Assembly (NCBI GenBank): GCA_051649245.1
Contig: JBOFGS010000019.1
Span: 434,001-498,000 of the forward strand
DNA from: Brevinema_A sp051649245
GTDB lineage: Bacteria > Spirochaetota > Brevinematia > Brevinematales > Brevinemataceae
Direction: 5' to 3'
DNA length: 64,000 bases
Both the position numbers and the translations under genes were made by a program. Positions 8,865 to 18,215 of the stretch are shown here, in pieces. Under the pieces are notes generated by a model, which saw only the letters and a list, made by a program, of their open reading frames with translations, was not told the DNA's origin and did no database searches. Positions within the stretch are counted from its first letter, which is position 1, and the number at the start of each line of letters is the position of its first letter.

Positions 8865-9683
8865 ATGTTTTGGATACTTATGTTGATAGCTGTGATACAA
8901 GGAATTACCGAGTTTTTACCGGTTTCAAGCTCAGGGCATTTATCAATTATTTCTTATTTTTTTAAATTTGAAACACCTGAAACGTTATTATTTTTTTTAG
9001 TTGTGCATGCAGGTACTGCTTGTGCTGCTTTATATTTTTTTCGTGAAGATATCTTGAATATTGTTCACGGTCTGTTTGATTGTATTCAAAAAAAAGAATC
9101 CTCATCTAAAAAAGATGCATTACAGTGGATTAATTTGATTATTTTTATTTCGATTCCAACAGCTATTGTTGGTTTAACATTAAAAGATTGGATCGAATTA
9201 CTTCCTTATGAATATCCTATTTTTGTCCCAATCATGTTCTTAATCACAGCTATTATTTTACTTAGCACAAAATTTGTGAAAACAAATAATAAAAATCTTC
9301 ATGATTTTACTTATAAGCAAGCACTTATTGTTGGGGTAGCTCAAAGTTTTGCACTGTTTCCCGGTATTTCAAGGTCAGGATCTACTATTGCAGCTGCATT
9401 ATTATTAGGAGCTACTCCTTATTTTGCAGGAAAATTATCATTTTTAGCATCTTTTATTGCTATTTTTGGAGCATTACTATTAGAAATATTTTCTTTTATA
9501 AAAAATGGTAGTCTAGGATTACCTCTTTATCATTTTATAGCAGGATTTATTATTTCATTTTTGGTAGGACTTTGGTCCTTAAAGTTTTTAATTAGAATCT
9601 TAAACAATGGTAAAATATATTTTTTCTCACTCTACTGTTTTATTATTGGTATATCACTCTTGATTTTCTATCTTTCAAGGTAA
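8865..9683 (+). CDS. uppP: Undecaprenyl-diphosphatase
   Basis: The 272-residue polytopic membrane protein has the two BacA/UppP signatures: VIQGITEFLPVSSSGHL near residue 10 and FPGISRSGSTIAAALLLG near 165, plus HAGTACA around 47. It dephosphorylates undecaprenyl diphosphate at the outer face of the cytoplasmic membrane and so recycles the lipid carrier for peptidoglycan and glycan synthesis; over-expression gives bacitracin resistance in other bacteria. About eight hydrophobic segments are present. ATG 8865 follows AGGAGCTTACC. ftsK starts 9 bp downstream, so the two are probably in one transcript. Confidence 0.96.
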   Translation: MFWILMLIAVIQGITEFLPVSSSGHLSIISYFFKFETPETLLFFLVVHAGTACAALYFFREDILNIVHGLFDCIQKKESSSKKDALQWINLIIFISIPTAIVGLTLKDWIELLPYEYPIFVPIMFLITAIILLSTKFVKTNNKNLHDFTYKQALIVGVAQSFALFPGISRSGSTIAAALLLGATPYFAGKLSFLASFIAIFGALLLEIFSFIKNGSLGLPLYHFIAGFIISFLVGLWSLKFLIRILNNGKIYFFSLYCFIIGISLLIFYLSR

Positions 9684-9692
9684 GGAATATTA

Positions 9693-12600
9693 ATGTTTAA
9701 AGGAATAATGCGTGTTGTGATCGCTTATACGTTTATTTTGTTTTTTGTGCTATTGTCTATTTCATTAATAGGGTTTTCATTCTCTGATTTGATGTTTTAT
9801 ACAACAAATTTTCATGTTGCTCCTTCCAATTGGCTGGGTATTTTTGGATTGAAGTTTGCCATGCCTTTTGCTGTGTTTTATGGACATGCTTCTATGATTT
9901 GGGCAATTTACTCTTTTGTTACAGGAATGAATATATTATTTGGAATCACACCGAATGAATTACTGAAACAATTCGGTGTTGTTCATTTGTTAGGCATATT
10001 AAGTGCAACGACACTATCGCTTTTTACAAAAGATTCCTTATTTATTAATGGAGGAATGATTGGGTCGCTTTTTGCATCAAAAATGTTACAATTATTTCCA
10101 AATATTATTTGGGTTCCTGTATTGTTGGGACTCTTTTTACTTACTCTTTCAACAGTAACAAACATTCCTCAAAAAATAATATTGGGAATATACCACATAT
10201 TTAGAGCCAAAAAATCTCTCTGTGAGACTCCTTCAATAGCTGGAGAAGACACATCAAATGCACATCCTATAGAATCAAATACTGATTTACACGACTCTCC
10301 ATCTGAGTTTTCTTCCCCACATTTAAATGTAACCATTCCTGTTTCAGAAAATAATAGTGATGCCAATTTATTTGCTTCTCAAGAAGATTATCTATATATC
10401 AAAGATAAACCACAAACTGTTCCTGTTCCTGAGTTTTTACGACAATCCGTACAGAATGATGATTGGAATCAAGAGCCTTTGTTTCTTACTAAAAAACGAC
10501 TTAGTCAAACAGTAGAGCCACCGTTTTTAAGAGAAGTAGACATTGATTTATTGTCTCCATACTATCAAACAAACTCTTCATTTTATCATAAAATTTATGA
10601 AGCTCAGCGTGTTGATGAAGATTTGACAGAGTTGGATGACATCGATTATGCCAATCCTAATCTATTAAGCTCACAAGATAGATTAGATCAATCAGCTGTT
10701 ACAGATCATAGTCATGCCATTAAGCGTCTGTCTTTTGCAAGAGATGTGGTTGATTCTGTAGAAAAAATGGAAACAACTGAAGATATATTAACAGAAGAAA
10801 AAATTGAATTAGATAATCAAAATTTTAATACGTCACCTATTGATGATAAAGTTGTTATGCCCGCAAAAGAAAATATCTCCGAACATAGTATTCAAGATGA
10901 TGAAAATCAACAAACAGAAGAACCTCTAAAAGAAACAGAAAGTAATAATATTGAAGCTGAATCCGAAGAAATAACAGATTCTCAACATGATAGTAAGTTT
11001 CCTCCAGTATTGGAATTGGAGAGAAATACAAATATTATTTTACCTGATATTACTGATGATGTCTCTTTAGCAGATATTAAAAATCAAACAGAACCTCTTT
11101 TTATTGATCAAGCTGGTTTATCGAGTGCAGAACTTATGTTGTTAGAAGGAGTAGAACGTACTCAAGAACGTAAAAAGAATACCCAAGATATTGTTCGACA
11201 AAAACTAAAAGCAAAACAAGAACAGCTTGCTGAAGAATATCACAAGAAATTTCCAACAGTTCAATATGACATTGGTGATTTGACCAAAGAATTGGATCAA
11301 TTAGGAGTGGATAAGCAGGTTGTTCCTACACCTGAAGAGTGTGTGAAAGAAATTGATGTTCCTAAGACATTAAATATAGATGATGAATTTGCTGTTAAGT
11401 ATTTAGAAGATGAAATTTCTGAGCTTAAAAAAGCTCCTGATGCTGTTGATCGAGAGATGTCTGATCCTCCTAATAATCCCTTTGAGGACATATTAGCAAA
11501 AGAAGAACCTCCTGTATCTCCTGAAGAATCAGAGAAATTACAGAAAGAACTGATGATTTTTACTGATAATAATAGCTCTAAATCATCTACACCTTCACGT
11601 GATACTCCCACTACTTTAGATCATCAATCAGAATCAGATCTCAATCAACAGTCTTTTATCACTGATATTCTTGGATCAGAAGGGATCAAGCAAGAAAATA
11701 ATTCTAAAGATGATTTTATACCATTAACAAATTTAGAATTACCAGTGCCTTTATATGATTTTGAAGAAGAAGAGAATAAAATCCTTACTGATTATGATAG
11801 TGACGAAATTATCGTACCTCAATCTCTAAAAAAGCAAGAAGATGACTCAGAAATTGATCATACTACTGAATCTATTGATCTTTTTGATCAAGACGATGAT
11901 TTACCAAAAGATGAAGATAATAACAAAATTGATCTCGAAGTCCCAAAAGAACTTTCTTCTGATACAGTATCTTTGGATTCTCAGGAACTTCAGAACTTTG
12001 TTCATGACTTGTCTGATCACCAAGAAATGTTAGAATCAACATATCAAGAAATTGCAGAAATTGTTGATTTAGTATCAGAAGATGTTATTTTTGTTGATAA
12101 TGAAAAAATATCAACCGTTTTAGATCAGAACGATCTTGTTAATGCTGGATTTATAGATCCTTCTGTAGAACAGATTCATATTAACAATCCTGAAGAACCT
12201 TCTATAACCAAAATTCAACCTCTACAGGAAGAAACCATAGAGGATGATGAGGATGATCTTGATGCGTTATTTTTTACTGCTGATCATGAGGATGAGCATT
12301 CAAATAAGGATATGGAACAACATCAAAATCAGTCCTCAGAACTTTTAGAGCCTCATATTTCTCATATATCTAATTTAGAAGATGAAGAAGCTGCCCTTCT
12401 TCCTAAATTGAATACAAAATCTCACCTTATTGATAATGTAGAGTATGTTGATCCTGATGATTCTGATCACTTAAACATTTCAGATACGAGTACAACTAAC
12501 CAAGAACTAAGTCCTCTTGATCAACATACTTCAGAAATCGTGTCATCTGATGATATACCATCATCTGATTTGCAAGAAGAATTAGACAGTAGTAATGCAT

Positions 12601-14120
12601 CAGATATTCAACATAAAGAAATAGAACAAAGTATTCATGATACGGAACATATTGAAGATACTACAGAATATCATTTTCCAAGAGTTGAGGAATTAGTTCC
12701 TAATACAGATGTCATTTCTGCAGAACAAGAAACTCTGGAAATTGAAGAAACAATGAAAATGATTGAAGATACGTATGAAAGTTTTAATATCAATATGCAG
12801 GTGATTGATTATAGTCGTGGTCCTACGATCACACGTTTTGAAATGGAACCTCCTTCAGGACTCAAACTGCGTACTATTTTAAATTTACAAGACGATCTTG
12901 CATTGCAGGCAGGCACATCGAATATTCGTATTATAAGTCCTGTTGAGGGGCGTAGCTGTATAGGGATTGAAGTTCCAAATAAAATAAGACGTCAATTTTT
13001 ATTGAGGCAGCAAATTGAAAGTGTTACGTTTCAAGAATCCAAAGCAGATCTTCCGTTAATTTTGGGTGTTGATGTTGCGGGTAAAGAAATAGTTGGTGAT
13101 TTGGCAACGACGCCACATTTGTTGATTGCAGGAACTACAGGAAGTGGAAAAAGTGTGTACGTCAATGCATTGATTATTGGATTGCTTTATAAACTGTCAC
13201 CAAAAGATCTTCGTTTTATTATGATTGATCCTAAAATGGTTGAATTAGAGCCTTATCGTGGGATTCCACATTTGTTATCTCCTATTATTACTAAACCCGA
13301 AGAAGCAATGGTTGCCTTAACGTGGGCTGTTGAAGAAATGGATCGTCGTTATAAACTACTATCAGAACTTGGTGTGCGAAATATCAAAGAATATAAAGCT
13401 CTTGCTAAAAATGCTGTTGTCGATACTTATGAAAAATTACCTTATGTGGTGATTATTGTTGATGAATTTGCTAATCTCATGCTTCGAGCTCCAAAAGATA
13501 CAGAAAAAAATATTTCTCGTTTAGCATCCATGTCGCGTGCTGTTGGGATGCACCTTGTTCTTGCCACACAAAGACCATCTGTTGATGTTGTTACAGGCGT
13601 TATTAAAGCTAATTTCCCAAGTCGTATTGCTTTTAGAGTTAGTTCAAAGATCGATGCACGAACGATTCTTGATAAAAATGGTGCGGAAACATTACTTGGT
13701 CGTGGAGATATGCTGTTTATGTCACCAGACTTTATGGATACCATACGTATTCAATCTCCTTTTGTTTCCGGAGAAGACGTTGCTCGTGTGGTAAATGAAA
13801 TTAAGAAAAACGGCGAACCAAATTATCTTGTTAATTTTTCAGACTTGCTTGAAAAATCAGAAGAAAAAAATAGCTCTGATACCTCTACGTTAACAGATGC
13901 TCTTAATGATCCGTTGTTTGAAGAAGTACTGAGATATGCTGTAGATAATGGTGAAATATCAGCTTCAGGTATTCAACGTAGATTTAGAGTGGGTTACAAT
14001 AGGGCTTCTCGTTTGATTGAAACAATGAAAGATATGAAAATTATTTCTCCTCCACCAAGTGCAGGTAAAGGATGGATCATTAATATCACACATGCTGAGA
14101 TCAAAGATTATCTTGAATAA
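9693..14120 (+). CDS. ftsK: DNA translocase FtsK with an exceptionally long acidic linker
   Basis: The 1475-residue protein has an N-terminal membrane domain of about four helices (8-155), a linker of roughly 840 residues that is rich in Asp, Glu, Ser, Asn and Gln, and a C-terminal motor from about 1010. Motor landmarks are SRGPTITRFEMEP, Walker A GTTGSGKS (1147-1154), Walker B VVIIVDEFANL (about 1250) and the DNA-reading gamma winged helix (SASGIQRRFRVGYNRASRLI) at the end. FtsK pumps DNA at the septum and activates Xer recombination; a Xer recombinase lies at 25210. Typical FtsK linkers are much shorter. The frame is continuous and codon use is like that of the neighbours. It is co-directional with uppP and ends at a terminator (14143). 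Confidence 0.95.
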   Translation: MFKGIMRVVIAYTFILFFVLLSISLIGFSFSDLMFYTTNFHVAPSNWLGIFGLKFAMPFAVFYGHASMIWAIYSFVTGMNILFGITPNELLKQFGVVHLLGILSATTLSLFTKDSLFINGGMIGSLFASKMLQLFPNIIWVPVLLGLFLLTLSTVTNIPQKIILGIYHIFRAKKSLCETPSIAGEDTSNAHPIESNTDLHDSPSEFSSPHLNVTIPVSENNSDANLFASQEDYLYIKDKPQTVPVPEFLRQSVQNDDWNQEPLFLTKKRLSQTVEPPFLREVDIDLLSPYYQTNSSFYHKIYEAQRVDEDLTELDDIDYANPNLLSSQDRLDQSAVTDHSHAIKRLSFARDVVDSVEKMETTEDILTEEKIELDNQNFNTSPIDDKVVMPAKENISEHSIQDDENQQTEEPLKETESNNIEAESEEITDSQHDSKFPPVLELERNTNIILPDITDDVSLADIKNQTEPLFIDQAGLSSAELMLLEGVERTQERKKNTQDIVRQKLKAKQEQLAEEYHKKFPTVQYDIGDLTKELDQLGVDKQVVPTPEECVKEIDVPKTLNIDDEFAVKYLEDEISELKKAPDAVDREMSDPPNNPFEDILAKEEPPVSPEESEKLQKELMIFTDNNSSKSSTPSRDTPTTLDHQSESDLNQQSFITDILGSEGIKQENNSKDDFIPLTNLELPVPLYDFEEEENKILTDYDSDEIIVPQSLKKQEDDSEIDHTTESIDLFDQDDDLPKDEDNNKIDLEVPKELSSDTVSLDSQELQNFVHDLSDHQEMLESTYQEIAEIVDLVSEDVIFVDNEKISTVLDQNDLVNAGFIDPSVEQIHINNPEEPSITKIQPLQEETIEDDEDDLDALFFTADHEDEHSNKDMEQHQNQSSELLEPHISHISNLEDEEAALLPKLNTKSHLIDNVEYVDPDDSDHLNISDTSTTNQELSPLDQHTSEIVSSDDIPSSDLQEELDSSNASDIQHKEIEQSIHDTEHIEDTTEYHFPRVEELVPNTDVISAEQETLEIEETMKMIEDTYESFNINMQVIDYSRGPTITRFEMEPPSGLKLRTILNLQDDLALQAGTSNIRIISPVEGRSCIGIEVPNKIRRQFLLRQQIESVTFQESKADLPLILGVDVAGKEIVGDLATTPHLLIAGTTGSGKSVYVNALIIGLLYKLSPKDLRFIMIDPKMVELEPYRGIPHLLSPIITKPEEAMVALTWAVEEMDRRYKLLSELGVRNIKEYKALAKNAVVDTYEKLPYVVIIVDEFANLMLRAPKDTEKNISRLASMSRAVGMHLVLATQRPSVDVVTGVIKANFPSRIAFRVSSKIDARTILDKNGAETLLGRGDMLFMSPDFMDTIRIQSPFVSGEDVARVVNEIKKNGEPNYLVNFSDLLEKSEEKNSSDTSTLTDALNDPLFEEVLRYAVDNGEISASGIQRRFRVGYNRASRLIETMKDMKIISPPPSAGKGWIINITHAEIKDYLE

Positions 14121-14142
14121 ACCACAACCATATACAAAATAC

Positions 14143-14169
14143 AAAAAGACACCGAAAGGTGTCTTTTTT
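14143..14169. terminator. Bidirectional intrinsic terminator after ftsK
   Basis: AAAAAGACACC-GAAA-GGTGTCTTTTT is a stem with a GAAA tetraloop and T-runs on both strands. It separates ftsK from the convergent membrane-protein gene that ends at 14189. Confidence 0.88.
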
Positions 14170-14188
14170 ATATCTATTGATCTTGATG

Positions 14189-15556
14189 TTATTTGGCAAG
14201 ATACTTGAAAAAAGGGGTATCTTGATAGTTTTTATTTGACCATTGTCGATTATATTTTGTATCCCGATAATCCGAATACTCCATAGCATAAGGTCCGTTA
14301 ATAATAAATCGTGCAGCAATAGTAAAAAACCATATAGAACCAATGCTACAACCAATAATGAGCATGACCGTAAGAATGCGTTGTCTGAGTTTATAGGACG
14401 GATGAGGATCCCATAAAAATTTTAGAACATAAACCATAGCGATAAATAACGCTGCATTTAAGGAGCGTGAAAAATTTTGATCATCTGAATACTTGATTAC
14501 TGATAAAATAGTCATCACAATGCCGATTCCCCAAAAAATAGGATCTTTTTTAAATTTTGGGTAGATCACGATGAGATAGGCTAACACTCCTTGAAAGAGC
14601 ATAATAAAAAAAAGAATAAATGTTTTTGAATTGAGCATCAAGGAAAATCCGTCATCTGTGGTGCTGTTGCTGATAAAATAAGTAACAAGAATTGGTGCAA
14701 TGCCAAGTACTCCCAATATATTTGGTGCTGAAAAGATTTCTGTTACTGTTTGTGAGAGATTGGTTTCTTTGAATTTTTGGTATACTTTGATGAGCATAAA
14801 AGGGAAAATACCAATAATAGCATAAGGAGAAGATAATACGGTAACTAATCCCAAGAATGTAAAAAGACGAAGAGATTTCTGATGTAGAAAGAGGATTGCC
14901 ATAACCCATACAGGTATTGCTTGATTGATAAGATAGTGGATTTGAGTCGTATGAGATATGATACAAAGCTCAACTCCTTGTTTGAGAAAAGGTCTTCCTC
15001 CATTCCAAAAAATACCTGAAAAGAACATAAAGACTAACAAGGTGATTAATTGTTTTTTGAGAGAGTCTATTTTGAGATAGTCAAATAATAACAAGAGTGT
15101 GATAGATACTCCAAGAAGAGACCAAAGAGCAAATGCTATCTGACCTACCGTATACCCAAATATTTTCCCTAGTAGAGCCGGAACAAGCCAGTGACCATGA
15201 TAGTAAACGACAGCACCATTGGTTGGATAAATAACAGGCCATGAAAATTCTATCAAATCCCTAAACATCGCATTTCTACCTATCATATCCCAGCTGTGTT
15301 GAAATACTCCAAAGACACCTAAAATAAACATCCACGACATTAATGTAGTTATGCAGATCCAAAATGATTTAGGAGAGATAGATAATGAGTCTTTATAGGA
15401 TAGGGAGTCCCTATATAATAGGAAAGCTAAGTAGATGAGAATAAGAACAACAGGCAGAGCATAGATAAGTTTGACCCATCCGAGAACGAATATTAAAAAT
15501 GGTATCAAGAGATAGAGATATCCTAAAAATAATAAACGAGATAAGGGAAATATCAT
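14189..15556 (-). CDS. Polytopic membrane protein, possible GT-C type glycosyltransferase
   Basis: The 455-residue protein has about ten hydrophobic helices and few soluble loops. The first long outer loop, after helix 3 (HSWDMIGRNAMFRDLIEFSWP, then NGAVVYYHGHWLVPALLGK), contains acidic and aromatic residues in the place where membrane-embedded GT-C enzymes carry their catalytic Asp. I do not recognise the family with certainty. Its ATG overlaps the stop of the upstream polyprenol-phosphate-type glycosyltransferase gene by 4 bp (ATGA), so the two are translationally coupled. A natural reading is that the GT2 enzyme charges a lipid-phosphate sugar donor and this protein uses it outside the membrane. 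That is inference from pairing alone. Confidence 0.7.
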   Translation of the reverse strand: MIFPLSRLLFLGYLYLLIPFLIFVLGWVKLIYALPVVLILIYLAFLLYRDSLSYKDSLSISPKSFWICITTLMSWMFILGVFGVFQHSWDMIGRNAMFRDLIEFSWPVIYPTNGAVVYYHGHWLVPALLGKIFGYTVGQIAFALWSLLGVSITLLLLFDYLKIDSLKKQLITLLVFMFFSGIFWNGGRPFLKQGVELCIISHTTQIHYLINQAIPVWVMAILFLHQKSLRLFTFLGLVTVLSSPYAIIGIFPFMLIKVYQKFKETNLSQTVTEIFSAPNILGVLGIAPILVTYFISNSTTDDGFSLMLNSKTFILFFIMLFQGVLAYLIVIYPKFKKDPIFWGIGIVMTILSVIKYSDDQNFSRSLNAALFIAMVYVLKFLWDPHPSYKLRQRILTVMLIIGCSIGSIWFFTIAARFIINGPYAMEYSDYRDTKYNRQWSNKNYQDTPFFKYLAK

Positions 15557-16473
15557 GATGACTCCTTAGATTTGTATTTAATATACTGGTAACGTCTTTG
15601 TTCAAGAATATTGAGTTTTAGATAAGAGAGAATAATTCCTGTGATCAAGAAAAAACACGATAACAGAAGCAGCAATGATACACAAATTAATGACGGAAAT
15701 CTTGGCACTGCTGTTATTTCTAAAAATTCTAAGTATAGGTTTATCAACCATCCAATCCCAATCACCCCACAAAATGAAGATAAAACCCCAAAAAATATTA
15801 ATGGTTTTTCATAAGTAAATAAGTAAAAAATAGTTTTTAAGATCAAAAATCCATCTCTTATTGTATTTAGTTTTGAGAAAGAGCCTTCAGGACGTGCACG
15901 ATACCCTACGTTCATTTCACCTGTTAAGCAACGCATTTGATGAGCAAATACAGTCAAATCCACTTCGATTTCAAATCCTTTTGAATGTGCAGGGAAGCTT
16001 TTGACAAATGCTTTTGAAAAAATACGGTATCCTCCCAAAACATCAGAACAAGGAACATTAAAAAATAATTTCACTAATTTATTTAGGAGTTTATTCCCAA
16101 ATTTATGTCCTGTTCGATATGTTGTTTTATTTTGTTCTACTCTTACAAGGGATAGCATGTCAAGATTTTCTACGGTCATTTTCTCGAGTGCTTTTGGGAT
16201 GATTGATGTATCGCATTGGTCATCTCCATCAGCAATAATATAAAAATCAGCATCAACAATCGAAAAGGCATGTCGTAGCACATTTCCTTTACCTTGATAA
16301 GGGGAACGATGCACAAACACACCTTCGTTAACCGCAATCTGATAGGTATTATCTACACTGTTATTATCAAATACATGGATTGATGCGTCTACTAGCACTC
16401 TTCGCATATCATTAATGACTTTTTTAATTGTTATTTCTTCATTATAACAAGGTATAATAATTGCTATGGACAC
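15553..16473 (-). CDS. Family 2 glycosyltransferase, polyprenyl-phosphate sugar transferase type
   Basis: I place the start at GTG 16473, because GGAG sits 6 bp upstream; an ATG at 16485 lies inside that ribosome-binding site and has none of its own. The product of about 306 residues starts VSIAIIIPCYNEEITI, typical of GT2 enzymes, with the DXD-like IADGDDQ and later GGYRIFSKAFV. The C-terminus has two membrane helices (IFFGVLSSFCGVIGIGWLIN and VSLLLLLSCFFLITGIIL), as in DPM1/GtrB-like enzymes that transfer a sugar from a nucleotide donor to undecaprenyl phosphate. First gene of a two-gene unit that is bounded by terminators at 14143 and 16588. Confidence 0.88.
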   Translation of the reverse strand: MSIAIIIPCYNEEITIKKVINDMRRVLVDASIHVFDNNSVDNTYQIAVNEGVFVHRSPYQGKGNVLRHAFSIVDADFYIIADGDDQCDTSIIPKALEKMTVENLDMLSLVRVEQNKTTYRTGHKFGNKLLNKLVKLFFNVPCSDVLGGYRIFSKAFVKSFPAHSKGFEIEVDLTVFAHQMRCLTGEMNVGYRARPEGSFSKLNTIRDGFLILKTIFYLFTYEKPLIFFGVLSSFCGVIGIGWLINLYLEFLEITAVPRFPSLICVSLLLLLSCFFLITGIILSYLKLNILEQRRYQYIKYKSKESS

Positions 16474-16587
16474 AAAAAACTCCATGATAAAATAATATTT
16501 ATTATTATAATTTATTTTCTATTATTTATCAATAATAATATATTATTTTTTTATGTCTAAAAGAGTTATCGTTAATCTTAAGAAATC

Positions 16588-16617
16588 AAAAAAGGCACCC
16601 GATCAGGTGCCTTTTTT
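16588..16617. terminator. Bidirectional intrinsic terminator between obgE and the glycosyltransferase pair
   Basis: AAAAAAGGCACC, loop CGATCA, GGTGCCTTTTTT: a 12-bp stem with T-runs on both strands, just downstream of the obgE stop on the minus strand. The next minus-strand gene starts about 115 bp further on. Confidence 0.88.
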
Positions 16618-16629
16618 GTGATGTTTTTC

Positions 16630-17715
16630 TTATAAATTCAAACCAATGGTAAAATCTTCAAATTCATCTTCTTCTTGAAGTGACTCAAAAAGAATTTCTT
16701 CTTCGTCAGCGGGAAGCGATTTCCAAAATAGAAAAAGTTCTTTTTTCAGTTCGTTTAATCCTTCTCCTGTAGCAGCACTTCCAAAAAATACAGTGATATT
16801 ATCTTTTTTCAGTTCTTCAGAAAATGCAATGATATCTTCAGAAATTTCGGGCATCAGATCTTTTTTGTTGAAATAAATCGCATAGTTTCTTTGGGCAAGA
16901 ATGGGTGAGTATCGTTCTAATTCTTTTTGAAGGATTAATAATTTTTCTTTTGGTGAATCAGTAATATCTAGTACAAATAATAAAAGCTTTGTGCGTTCAA
17001 TATGTTTCAAAAACTCAATTCCAAGACCACGACCTTCCGATGCTCCTTCAATCAAACCTGGTATATCAGCAATTAACAATCCATCTCCAAATGTATCCGG
17101 AATCATCATCCCAAGATTTGGGATTAATGTTGTAAAAGGGTAGTTGGCTACTTTGGGGCGTGCGTTTGTGAGGCGAGAAATCAAGGAGGATTTGCCTGCA
17201 TTAGGAAATCCTGCTAATCCAATATGTGCAATCAGTTTTAATTCCAAACTTAATTTTTTTGTTTGGCTTGGTTTTCCGTTTTGGGCATATTGGGGGCTTT
17301 GTTTGACAGCCGTTTTAAAATGTACATTTCCTTTTCCACCTTTTCCACCTTGAAGTACAGTATATTCAGTGTTTTTTCCAGACAAATCAATAAGAATTTT
17401 TGTTGACCCATCATCTAACACTTCACTAATAATCGTACCACTAGGGACTTCAAGAATAATATCTTTTCCTTTTTTCCCAAAACATTTTTCACCTTCACCA
17501 TCTTGTCCATCTTCTGCCTTGAAATGTTGACCAATATGATAATTTGCAAGAGTGTGGAGTTGATCATTTATCTTAAAGATCACGTCTCCACCATCTCCAC
17601 CATCTCCACCATCAGGTCCTCCGTTAGGAATAAATTTTTCGCGATGGAATGACACACACCCATCTCCACCTTTTCCTGAACAGATAACTATTTCTACTTC
17701 ATCTTTAAAAATCAT
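16630..17715 (-). CDS. obgE: GTPase Obg
   Basis: The 361-residue protein begins with the glycine-rich Obg fold (GKGGDGCVSFHREKF, GPDGGDGGDGGDVIF; about 1-158) followed by a GTPase domain with G1 GFPNAGKSSL, G3 DIPGLIEGA and G4 NKKD. The short C-terminal tail (about 20 residues) is acidic; the OCT domain of some Obg proteins is missing, as in many Gram-negative versions. Obg binds the large ribosomal subunit and acts in its late assembly and in growth control. Only 30 bp separate it from dut upstream. Confidence 0.96.
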   Translation of the reverse strand: MIFKDEVEIVICSGKGGDGCVSFHREKFIPNGGPDGGDGGDGGDVIFKINDQLHTLANYHIGQHFKAEDGQDGEGEKCFGKKGKDIILEVPSGTIISEVLDDGSTKILIDLSGKNTEYTVLQGGKGGKGNVHFKTAVKQSPQYAQNGKPSQTKKLSLELKLIAHIGLAGFPNAGKSSLISRLTNARPKVANYPFTTLIPNLGMMIPDTFGDGLLIADIPGLIEGASEGRGLGIEFLKHIERTKLLLFVLDITDSPKEKLLILQKELERYSPILAQRNYAIYFNKKDLMPEISEDIIAFSEELKKDNITVFFGSAATGEGLNELKKELFLFWKSLPADEEEILFESLQEEDEFEDFTIGLNL

Positions 17716-17745
17716 GAATTTTGTGTTCCTACTTGTGAGTTTATT

Positions 17746-18180
17746 TTATATTAATCCTGTACTTCCAAATCCACCCGTTCCACGATGTGTATCTGAAAGT
17801 TCTGTACTTACTTGAAAATCAACTTGGACAATAGGAGCAACCACCATTTGTGCGATACGCATATGAGGAATAATCGTAAAATCTTGTCCACTTAAATTTA
17901 AAAGCAAAATTTTAACTTCACCACGATAATCTGCATCTATCGTACCCGGACCATTAGGAATAATAATTCCTTTTGCGGCAAGACCACTACGTGCTCTTAT
18001 TTGAACTTCAAATCCACTAGGGATTTCAAAAATTAATCCTGTGCCGATCATCGCAATGTGACCATGAGGAATCACTAAATCTTCTGATAATAAAGCACAA
18101 AGATCCGCTCCTGCAGAATCTTTTGTTTGGTAGTTGGGAATAACGGCATGTTCGTTATTTTTTTTTATGTTCAAGTACAT
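17746..18180 (-). CDS. dut: dUTP diphosphatase
   Basis: The 144-residue trimeric dUTPase has all five motifs in order: DSAGADL (1), ARSGLA (2), GTIDADYRGEV (3), RIAQMVV (4) and RGTGGFGSTG (5, C-terminal). It hydrolyses dUTP to dUMP and pyrophosphate, keeping uracil out of DNA and feeding thymidylate synthesis. ATG 18180 follows AAGG. It lies between the ankyrin-repeat gene and obgE, all on the minus strand with short gaps. Confidence 0.96.
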   Translation of the reverse strand: MYLNIKKNNEHAVIPNYQTKDSAGADLCALLSEDLVIPHGHIAMIGTGLIFEIPSGFEVQIRARSGLAAKGIIIPNGPGTIDADYRGEVKILLLNLSGQDFTIIPHMRIAQMVVAPIVQVDFQVSTELSDTHRGTGGFGSTGLI

Positions 18181-18215
18181 TTTTTTTCCTTTTCGTATGC
18201 GATATTTCTTGATTA

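Noticed and set aside
13442..13794. Antisense and shifted frames inside ftsK and other long genes
   Set aside because: They are shadows: no ribosome-binding site, no family motifs, and they lie fully inside genes with clear products.
9693..14120. ftsK as two genes fused by an assembly error
   Set aside because: The frame is unbroken through the linker, the composition changes gradually, and both ends belong to one FtsK.
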